From assembly GCF_036226465.1 (NCBI RefSeq), contig NZ_CP108476.1, positions 7,068,001-7,132,000 on the forward strand: a stretch of 64,000 bases of DNA. The letters are read 5' to 3'. Position 1 is the stretch's first letter; each line of letters starts with the position of its first letter. The position numbers and the translations under genes were made by a program. The DNA is from Kitasatospora sp. NBC_01250 (GTDB lineage Bacteria > Actinomycetota > Actinomycetes > Streptomycetales > Streptomycetaceae). Under the pieces are notes generated by a model. That model did no database searches, was not told the DNA's origin, and saw nothing but the letters and a program-made list of their open reading frames with translations. This document shows, one piece after another, positions 52,763 through 59,263 of the stretch.

Positions 52763-53909
52763 AGGGTGTCTTTACTGGCCGTAGAGTTGCTGAGCTGCGA
52801 CTTTTGCGAGCGGGCGGGTTCTGGGCATGATCGCTGACCGTGGCTCTTCGACTGCTTTACTCGATCTTCTGCCGGGTGCTGGGCTGGCTTGCCCTGCTGG
52901 GGCGCTCCTCCGCCGTGAACAACGCCGAGATCCTGGCCCTGCGCCACGAGGTTGCCGTACTGCGCCGCCAGGTGGGACGGCCGCGGATGTCCTGGGTGGA
53001 CCGCGCCGTGCTCTCCGCGTTGGCCCGCCAGCTGCCGTCGATGCTGCGTCGGCATCGGGTTGTCACTCCGAGCACGCTGCTGTCCTGGCACCGGCGTCTG
53101 GTGTGCTGGAAGTGGCGGCAGTCACCGGCCAAGCTGGGCCGTCCGCCACTGCCCGACGAGATCGTCGCGCTCATCCGGCGCCTGGCCAGAGAGAACCCGA
53201 CCTGGGGGTATGTCAGGATCCAGGGCGAGCTGCGGCGACTCGGCCACCGGGTCGCTTCTGCCACCATCCGCCGAGTTCTGCGCCGTCTGGGCTTGCCGCC
53301 CGCACCGCAGCGAGTCGGTCAGCAGAGCTGGCGGACCTTCCTGCATACGCAGGCTCACACGCTCCTTGCCTGCGACTTCATGCACGTGGACACTGTCTTC
53401 CTCCAGCGCCTGTACGTCTTCTTCGTCATGGAGATCAAGACCCGGCGCGTCCACGTCCTCGGTGTCACCCCACACCCCACGGGGGAGTGGGTGGCTCAGC
53501 TCGCCCGGAACCTGCTCATGGGCCTGGGCGGCAGAGCCGGTGACTTTCGGTTCCTCATCCGCGACCGCGACGCGAAGTTCACCGCCGCCTTCGATGCCGT
53601 TCTCGCCGGCAACGGCACGTCGGTGATCCCGACCCCGCCGCAGAGCCCGCGCTCGAACGCCTTTGCGGAACGGTGGATACGCACCGCACGCGCTGAGTGC
53701 ACCGACCGTCTGCTCATCGCCGGCGAGGGGCACCTGCGAGCCCCCGACGACGAACCGAACGTCATCCCCATGCCCGCCAACGCTGTCAGGCGCCGCCGCG
53801 TACTCGGCGGGCTCATCAACGAATACCACGCCACCCCGCTCAGGCCTCCTCGCAGCCCACAGGAAACGCCCAGCTCAGCGGCCTGATCGAGGTTTTGACA
53901 CCCTTCAGG
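52758..53909 (+). mobile_element. Insertion sequence with 13-bp perfect ends
   Basis: CCTGAAGGGTGTC at 52758-52770 and its exact complement at 53897-53909 bound a 1.15-kb element carrying one integrase-core transposase gene. It interrupts the IS1634-like transposase on the left and abuts a recombinase remnant on the right. Confidence 0.8.
52840..53886 (+). CDS. Integrase-core (rve) transposase, probably with internal deletion
   Basis: A 348-residue DDE transposase. An N-terminal helical/HTH region (NNAEILALRHEVAVLRRQVGRP) leads to the rve core with Asp in LLACDFMHVD, Asp in FLIRDRDAKF and Glu in SNAFAERWIRTARAE. From memory, intact relatives have about 20-25 residues (LAEYV...GRSHQG-like) between GEGHLR and APDDEPNVIP; these are missing here, as if a short repeat had recombined out. 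The C-terminus VLGGLINEYH continues into an unusual tail. The element may thus be inactive despite good terminal repeats. Start is GTG 52840. Confidence 0.8.
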   Translation: MALRLLYSIFCRVLGWLALLGRSSAVNNAEILALRHEVAVLRRQVGRPRMSWVDRAVLSALARQLPSMLRRHRVVTPSTLLSWHRRLVCWKWRQSPAKLGRPPLPDEIVALIRRLARENPTWGYVRIQGELRRLGHRVASATIRRVLRRLGLPPAPQRVGQQSWRTFLHTQAHTLLACDFMHVDTVFLQRLYVFFVMEIKTRRVHVLGVTPHPTGEWVAQLARNLLMGLGGRAGDFRFLIRDRDAKFTAAFDAVLAGNGTSVIPTPPQSPRSNAFAERWIRTARAECTDRLLIAGEGHLRAPDDEPNVIPMPANAVRRRRVLGGLINEYHATPLRPPRSPQETPSSAA

Positions 53910-54208
53910 ACTCCCACTGGACCCACCAACGCCCCGGCTACCGCTGCCGCCACAGTCACACCAGCGCCACCACCCCGCAGCCCGACCGGCCGCGCAACGC
54001 GTACGTGCGAGAGGACCAGATCCTCGCCCACCTTCCGGCCCTCATCCTGCGCCTCACGGCTGCTGATAGGGGAGTAGCCGGTGAGCCGCCGACCGCCCTC
54101 GACGCTGTCGAGTACCTGCGTGCCAGCGGCATCACGCTGACCTATGACGCGGTGACCAAAGCTCTGACCGCCGGCACCGAGCGAGCCGAGAGGATCCTGA
54201 TTGGCTGA
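53910..54208 (+). pseudogene. C-terminal remnant of a serine recombinase
   Basis: About 100 codons matching the end of a large serine recombinase: a zinc-ribbon-like piece (PGYRCRHSHTSA, DRPRNAYVREDQILAHLPALI) and a helical tail ending in a normal stop at 54208. The catalytic and DNA-binding parts are gone, replaced by the preceding IS. It lies 127 bases from the 3' end of tRNA-Leu and is the likely relic of the integrase of an element that once occupied this site. Confidence 0.7.
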
Positions 54209-54335
54209 CCATCCAGCGAGACGAGCGGCGAGCTGAGCGAGAGCGGCGGAATGACGAACGCCCGCACCTGGCCGAAGGCCTGGAACGGGCGCCGATCCAC
54301 GGTGCCCGGAAACCGAGCGCCGTGGGGAAAGAGTG

Positions 54336-54420
54336 TGTCCGAGGGGGGACTTGAACCCCCACGCCCGATAAAGGGCACTAGCACCTCAAGCTAGCGCGTC
54401 TGCCATTCCGCCACCCGGAC
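54336..54420 (-). tRNA. tRNA-Leu (anticodon GAG)
   Basis: On the minus strand the sequence begins GTCCGGGTGGCGGAATGGC and ends with the T arm GGGGGTTCAAGTCCCCCC and CTCGGACA. The anticodon stem CTAGC/GCTAG encloses loop TTGAGGT, giving anticodon GAG for CUC. A long variable arm (GTGCCCTTTATCGGGC) is typical of leucine tRNAs. The acceptor stem pairs with one G-U, and CCA is not encoded. The 3' end faces the recombinase remnant and the defence island. Confidence 0.95.
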
Positions 54421-54673
54421 TAGGTGGTGTCTGCGTGGCCCTGCGGTCTCGCTGACATGCATAACTGTAGCAAAGATCGGCTCAGGGGCCCAAAAGCCTG
54501 GGGGAGTGGGGGTGGCCGGGCGGTGGACGGGAGGGTTCGGAGAGGTTCTGGGGGGATTTCCTTGGGGTGGGGCAGGGCGTGGGGGAGGATGAGCGGGAGG
54601 GTGCTCGACGGTTCCCGGCGAGGTCGGGGCGGTCGGACGTGTGCCCGGGTCGAGCGGACGACGAGGAGTGGGT

Positions 54674-56011
54674 GTGGGCGAGTCGCAGGCGCAGCAGGCG
54701 GGTGGGTCGCGGGTGACCGGGGAGTCGGAGGTTGCCGATATCTGCCGCGATCTGATCCGGATCGACACCAGCAACTACGGCGACGGGTCGGGCCCGGGGG
54801 AACGGGCGGCGGCCGAGTACGTGGCGGAGCAGCTGGCCGAGTTCGGGCTGGAGCCGCAGATCATCGAGTCGGCCAAGGGGCGGGCCTCGACCGTGGTGCG
54901 GATCGAGGGCGAGGACCGGTCGCGGCCGGGGCTGCTGATCCACGGGCACACCGATGTGGTGCCGGCCAACGCGGACGACTGGACGCACCACCCGTTCTCC
55001 GGCGAGATCGCGGACGGGTGTGTCTGGGGCCGGGGCGCGGTGGACATGAAGGACATGGACGCGATGACCCTGGCGGTCGTCCGGGACCGGCTGCGGACGG
55101 GGCGCAAGCCACCGCGTGACCTGGTGCTCGCGTTCCTGGCCGACGAGGAGGCCGGTGGCACCTACGGCGCGCGGTACCTGGTGGACAAGCACCCGGGGCT
55201 GTTCGAGGGCGTGACCGAGGCGATCGGGGAGGTCGGCGGGTTCTCGTTCACCGTGGACGACAAGACCCGGCTCTACCTGATCGAGACGGCCGAGAAGGGC
55301 ATGCACTGGATGCGGCTCACGGTCGAGGGCCGGGCCGGGCACGGGTCGATGATGAACGACGACAACGCCATCACGGAGCTGTGCGAGGCGGTGGCCCGGC
55401 TCGGGCGGCACGAGTTCCCGCTGCGGATCACCAAGACGGTCCGCGCCTTCCTGGACGAGCTGTCGGACGCGCTGGGGGTGCCGCTCGACCCGGAGAACAT
55501 GGACGAGACGCTGCGGATCCTCGGCGGGGTCGCGAAGATGATCGGCACCACGCTGCGCAACACCGCGCAGCCGACCATGCTGGGCGCCGGCTACAAGGTG
55601 AACGTGATCCCCGGCCAGGCCACGGCGCACGTGGACGGGCGCTTCCTGCCGGGCTACGAGGAGGAGTTCCTCGCCGAGCTGGACAGTGTGCTCGGCCCGC
55701 GGGTGAAGCGCGAGAGCGTGCACTCGGACAAGGCGATCGAGACCAGCTTCGACGGCCCGCTGGTGGAGGCGATGCAGCTGGCGCTGCGCGCCGAGGACCC
55801 GATCGCCCGGGCGGTGCCGTACTGCCTGTCGGGCGGCACCGACGCCAAGTCGTTCCAGGACCTGGGCATCCGCTGCTTCGGGTTCGCGCCGCTCCAGCTG
55901 CCGCCGGAGCTGGACTTCGCGGGGATGTTCCACGGCGTGGACGAGCGGGTGCCGGTCGAGGGGCTGAAGTTCGGCGTGCGGGTGCTCGACCGCTTCATCG
56001 ACGCGTGCTGA
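54674..56011 (+). CDS. M20-family metallopeptidase/deacylase
   Basis: A 445-residue zinc hydrolase of the M20/M25/M40 family (dipeptidase, deacylase or ArgE/DapE-like). Metal-binding and catalytic motifs are HGHTDVVPA, GRGAVDMKD, DEEAGGTYGA and the late FHGVDERV; the lid domain begins near TVEGRAGHGS. GTG 54674 follows GAGGAG five bases upstream; earlier in-frame GTG codons have poorer signals. It lies next to the tRNA on the non-island side and is followed by a strong terminator. The substrate is not apparent. Confidence 0.92.
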   Translation: MGESQAQQAGGSRVTGESEVADICRDLIRIDTSNYGDGSGPGERAAAEYVAEQLAEFGLEPQIIESAKGRASTVVRIEGEDRSRPGLLIHGHTDVVPANADDWTHHPFSGEIADGCVWGRGAVDMKDMDAMTLAVVRDRLRTGRKPPRDLVLAFLADEEAGGTYGARYLVDKHPGLFEGVTEAIGEVGGFSFTVDDKTRLYLIETAEKGMHWMRLTVEGRAGHGSMMNDDNAITELCEAVARLGRHEFPLRITKTVRAFLDELSDALGVPLDPENMDETLRILGGVAKMIGTTLRNTAQPTMLGAGYKVNVIPGQATAHVDGRFLPGYEEEFLAELDSVLGPRVKRESVHSDKAIETSFDGPLVEAMQLALRAEDPIARAVPYCLSGGTDAKSFQDLGIRCFGFAPLQLPPELDFAGMFHGVDERVPVEGLKFGVRVLDRFIDAC

Positions 56012-56071
56012 TCGCGGCGTGCGTCGGACCGGCTGAGCGGTAGGTCGGCAGAACACGAACGGCCTGGCGAT

Positions 56072-56112
56072 GGGCCCGCTCCGGGAGGATGGAAAGCCTC
56101 CGGAGCGGGCCC
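56072..56112 (+). terminator. Terminator after the M20 peptidase gene
   Basis: A perfect 13-bp stem (56072-56084 and 56100-56112) is followed by GTTTT, about 60 bases after the peptidase stop. The remaining 200 bases up to the short chaplin gene contain only its promoter region. Confidence 0.85.
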
Positions 56113-56316
56113 GTTTTATGTGAGGGGATGATGAGCCACCGCCGGAAATCGCCGCTGCCGAATCGTTTCTTCCACTTTCTCCATGGTCGATCATCCGAGC
56201 GAGACTTCACCGCTGCGAGTGAATGCCGATCGGGTGGCGTACCCCATTCGGCAGAGCCCTCGTTCACTCCTATGGCGGCTCGGGGACCGGGCTGCTCAGA
56301 TGATCAGGAGGAAAAG

Positions 56317-56559
56317 ATGAACGCGAAGAAGATTGCCGTCGTCTCGGCTGCCGCCGGTGGGCTGATGCTGGCCGGCGCGGGTGTCGCGGCCGCGCACGGC
56401 GGGGCCGGCGCCGAGGGTGCCGCAGTCCACTCGCCCGGCGTCGTGGCCGGCAATGTCGTCCAGGTTCCGGTGCACGTTCCGGTGAACGTCTGCGGCAACA
56501 CGATCAGCGTGATCGGCGTGCTGAACCCGGCCTTCGGCAACGGCTGCCAGAACGTCTGA
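56317..56559 (+). CDS. chpH: Short chaplin
   Basis: An 80-residue secreted surface peptide. A signal peptide (MNAKKIAVVSAAAGG, cleaved after VAAAHG or nearby) precedes one chaplin domain with the hallmark pattern SPGVVAGNVVQVPVHVPVN, CGNTISVIGVLNP and GNGCQN, including the two cysteines. Short chaplins assemble into amyloid-like layers that let aerial hyphae leave water. The partner long chaplin follows 200 bases downstream, the same pairing as chpH with chpC in Streptomyces coelicolor. ATG 56317 has CAGGAGG. The symbol is by analogy. Confidence 0.9.
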   Translation: MNAKKIAVVSAAAGGLMLAGAGVAAAHGGAGAEGAAVHSPGVVAGNVVQVPVHVPVNVCGNTISVIGVLNPAFGNGCQNV

Positions 56560-56610
56560 CCATAGGCCAGTCGGCCAGTCGGCTTGACAGCTTGACGGTG
56601 CACGAAAGAG

Positions 56611-56637
56611 GGGCGTCCCGGTCGGGGCGCCCTTTTT
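56611..56637 (+). terminator. Rho-independent terminator of the short chaplin gene
   Basis: A 9-bp GC stem (56611-56619 and 56624-56632) runs directly into TTTTT, the classic form. It separates the two chaplin transcripts. Confidence 0.85.
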
Positions 56638-56765
56638 CGCGGTTTAATCCACCTGATCGAGTGAGGCAGGTCCGCCCGGGTCAACCTTTTCGGGGCCGGC
56701 TCGTTAGGCAGTGGGCGGGAATGGATTTCGTCGGAAATACCGACCATCACATGTCAGGGGTACCT

Positions 56766-57770
56766 ATGCGACAGGTTGCCAGGAAAGGGATCCTTACGGC
56801 GGTGGCCACCGGCAGCGTGCTGGCCTCCACGGCGGGTTATGCGTACGCGAGTGCGGATGCGAGCGGCGCGGCGGTCGGCTCTCCGGGGGTCGGCTCGGGC
56901 AACACCGTGCAGGTGCCGGTCGACGCGCCGGTCAACGTCTGCGGGAACACGGTCGATGTGGTCGGGCTGCTGAACCCGGCCTATGGGAACCAGTGCGGGA
57001 ACAGCTCCCCGCACGGCGGATCCGTGCACGGCGGCCAGCACGGTGGCACCCAGAACGGCGGCGGCCAGAACAGTGGCACCCAGAACGGCGGCGGCCAGAA
57101 CAGTGGCACCCAGAACAGCGGGGGCCAGAACAGCGGCGGTCAGCAGGGCGGCGGCAGCCAGAACGGCCCGGGCGGCGGCCCCCAGCAGGGCAACTGGCCC
57201 GGCACCCCGAGCATGCCCGGAGTGCCGGGGACGCCCGCCATGCCCGGCGGCGACAGCTCGGGCCCCCAGAGCGGACCGGTCTCCCACACACCGACCGCCG
57301 GCAGCTCGACCAGCGGCGGCAGCTCCGCCTCCGGGGTCGGCTCGCACTCGCCCGGCGTCGCCTCGGGCAATACGGGCCAGCTCCCGGTGGACGTGCCGGT
57401 CAACCTCTGCGGCAACTCGATCAACGTGATCGGCGCGCTCAACCCGGTGATGGGCAACGACTGCGCCAACCACGAGAGCGCCCCGGTCACCCCGGCCCCC
57501 ATCGCGACGCCGGTCAACACGCCGCCCGTGCAGGCCCCGCCGGCCCAGACGCAGCCCAACGGCTCCACCCGCGCGCCTGCCACGCCGCCCGCCGCGGCGC
57601 CCGTGGTGGCTCCGGCCGCCGCTCCGGCAGTGGCCCCCCAGGCCGCGGCGCCGGCTGCCAAGCAGCTCGCGTTCACGGGCTCCCAGGGGCTCGACGTGAT
57701 CGCGCCGGCCGGTCTGGCGCTGCTGATCGCGGGCGGGGTGCTGTACCGCCGCTCCCGCACGGCCGCCTGA
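56766..57770 (+). CDS. chpC: Long chaplin with two chaplin domains and sortase signal
   Basis: A 334-residue wall-anchored chaplin. It has an N-terminal signal peptide, a first chaplin domain (SPGVGSGNTVQVPVDAPVN, CGNTVDVVGLLNPAYGNQC), then a Gly/Gln/Asn/Pro spacer of about 110 residues. A second chaplin domain follows (SPGVASGNTGQLPVDVPVN, CGNSINVIGALNP), then a Pro/Ala spacer, the sortase motif LAFTG, a hydrophobic segment and a basic end RRSRTAA. Long chaplins are attached to peptidoglycan by sortase and nucleate the short ones. ATG 56766 has AGGGG upstream. The symbol is by analogy to the long chaplin beside chpH. Confidence 0.92.
   Translation: MRQVARKGILTAVATGSVLASTAGYAYASADASGAAVGSPGVGSGNTVQVPVDAPVNVCGNTVDVVGLLNPAYGNQCGNSSPHGGSVHGGQHGGTQNGGGQNSGTQNGGGQNSGTQNSGGQNSGGQQGGGSQNGPGGGPQQGNWPGTPSMPGVPGTPAMPGGDSSGPQSGPVSHTPTAGSSTSGGSSASGVGSHSPGVASGNTGQLPVDVPVNLCGNSINVIGALNPVMGNDCANHESAPVTPAPIATPVNTPPVQAPPAQTQPNGSTRAPATPPAAAPVVAPAAAPAVAPQAAAPAAKQLAFTGSQGLDVIAPAGLALLIAGGVLYRRSRTAA
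57045..57134 (+). repeat. Three 30-base repeats inside the long chaplin gene
   Basis: Units at 57045, 57075 and 57105 encode GTQNGGGQNS twice and GTQNSGGQNS once. The first two are identical in DNA. They make the Gln/Asn-rich spacer and could change copy number. Confidence 0.88.
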
Positions 57771-57784
57771 GTCAGGCACGTTCC

Positions 57785-57822
57785 ACGTGGGCCGGTGCTC
57801 TCCAGGGGGCACCGGCCCACGT
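57785..57822. terminator. Terminator after the long chaplin
   Basis: A 14-bp perfect stem (57785-57798 and 57809-57822) lies just after the chaplin stop and upstream of the end of the convergent small gene at 57921. Confidence 0.8.
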
Positions 57823-57920
57823 CGTCCCCGGCCCCGCCACCAGCTTCCCCAGCCCCGCTACCGGCTTGCCCAGCCCCGCCGTCGGCTTCCCCGGCCGCGC
57901 TCCTACCGGCTGCCGCGCTC

Positions 57921-58133
57921 CTACCAGCTGCTGCGCACCTGCCGGATGATCCGGCGCCGCAGCAGCACCGTGCGGCTGCCGTCGGGGAAGAGCCGTAGCC
58001 TGTCCAGCTCCCAGTGTCCGTACTCGGCGTGCTCGGTGAGGAGCTGCCGGGCCGCGTTGCGCGTCGTGCCACGCGGCATGCGCAGCGACTGGTACTCGTA
58101 CTCGGGCTGTCGGACCAGTTTCGGTGGGGTCAA
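57921..58133 (-). CDS. Small conserved protein, DUF5703-like
   Basis: A 70-residue basic protein (EYEYQSLRMPRGTTRNAARQ, in outline; YGHWELDRLRLFPDGSRTVLLRRRIIRQ). The pattern of a short beta-rich protein with the ending RRRIIR is common in actinomycetes near this chaplin locus; I recall it as DUF5703 but cannot check. TTG 58133 with AGGAGG at seven bases is the best start. Function unknown. Confidence 0.75.
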   Translation of the reverse strand: MTPPKLVRQPEYEYQSLRMPRGTTRNAARQLLTEHAEYGHWELDRLRLFPDGSRTVLLRRRIIRQVRSSW

Positions 58134-58530
58134 GATTCGCCTCCTGCGCGACGTCTTCAGGCAAGCCTACGACTTGCCTCCGACGGTGAGACCAGCGCCG
58201 GTTCTCGGCCCGGACCGGCCTCACGCCGGGCTCCGGGGAAACGCCGGCTGATGCTCGGTCAATTCCCCCCGAACGACGGCTTCCGCCCTCTGTCAGGAAG
58301 TCTCTACCCGCGCCGACGGCCACGAAAGCGCCGCACACGAGGCGCGCGGGGGCGGGCGCACCACCCCCGCGCGAGTTCTCGCAGGAGCCCGGAGGCGGCG
58401 TGGTGAGGGGTGTGCAGGGCGGGCGCAGAAGCACATGGTTCGGACATCACGGGTCAAGTTGCCGGGGTTTCGCAAACTGAGAGCGGAACCCCTGTGCGCC
58501 CCGGGCCCCGGTACGGATAGCGTCTGACCC
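58134..58530. other. Divergent spacer
   Basis: About 400 bases between two divergent small genes. I see no gene, hairpin or repeat worth naming; it must contain both promoters. Confidence 0.5.
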
Positions 58531-59133
58531 ATGTCTGATGCCGCGCAGCTCACCCGCACCGAGGTACGCGAAGCCGCCGAGGCGGTCAAGGCCGCCATCG
58601 ACCGCCATTTGGAAGCGGTGTCCAGCACCACCGCAGACGACGATCCGGCGGTGTTCGCCGCGTACGAGGAGTTGGCCGCGGCGGCCATCCACTACGACCA
58701 GCTGCTGTACGAGGTCTATGACGAGGTCACCCCCTTCGAGGTCCCCGGCGACGGTGGGCCCGGCAGTTACCAGGGACCGGAGGAGCCGGAGGCGATCAGC
58801 GTGCTGATCCGCCGCGACTACCGGATCGCCGACCCCCGGCGGCTGCGCGTCCAGGCGGAGCGCCTGGACGACTCGCTGCCCGCCGTGGCGGACGCGGCGG
58901 AGGGCGTGACGGCCGCGGTCGGGATCGTCTTCGGCGAGTACGACCCGGACGAGATCGCCGCCCGCGCGGAGGAGTTCGGCCTCGAGGAGGGCGACTCGAC
59001 GCTCTGGGTGACGGTGGCCGAGCCGACCGAGCCCGGGGAGTGGCTGGCCGAGCCGTTCGACAGCCCGGACCCGCAGCTGCTGCTCTGCCGGTTCGACGTC
59101 AGCGAGGTCTACGACGAGGACGAGATCGAGTAG
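58531..59133 (+). CDS. Conserved acidic protein of unknown function
   Basis: A 200-residue, strongly acidic soluble protein. The first ~70 residues are helical (EVREAAEAVKAAIDRHLEAV, YEELAAAAIHYDQLLYEVYD), followed by VLIRRDYRIADPRRL and a C-terminal beta-rich portion (STLWVTVAEP, QLLLCRFDVSEVYDEDEIE). No signal, membrane or catalytic motif is visible. It looks like a conserved actinomycete core protein. ATG 58531 is well placed; no operon partner is present. Confidence 0.78.
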   Translation: MSDAAQLTRTEVREAAEAVKAAIDRHLEAVSSTTADDDPAVFAAYEELAAAAIHYDQLLYEVYDEVTPFEVPGDGGPGSYQGPEEPEAISVLIRRDYRIADPRRLRVQAERLDDSLPAVADAAEGVTAAVGIVFGEYDPDEIAARAEEFGLEEGDSTLWVTVAEPTEPGEWLAEPFDSPDPQLLLCRFDVSEVYDEDEIE

Positions 59134-59263
59134 GGCTCGTCGGACAAGCCGTACGGCCCACCCGGCCTACCCGGCCCACCCGGCCCACACGGCCTGTCCG
59201 GCCGCCGGGCCGAGGGTGTGCTCCGCAGCACCGCACCCCTCGGCCCGGCCCGGCCCGCAGCCG

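Noticed and set aside
56766..57770. Considering the 30-base units as a CRISPR array
   Set aside because: The units are directly adjacent without unique spacers and lie in frame within a chaplin gene. No CRISPR array was seen anywhere in the window.
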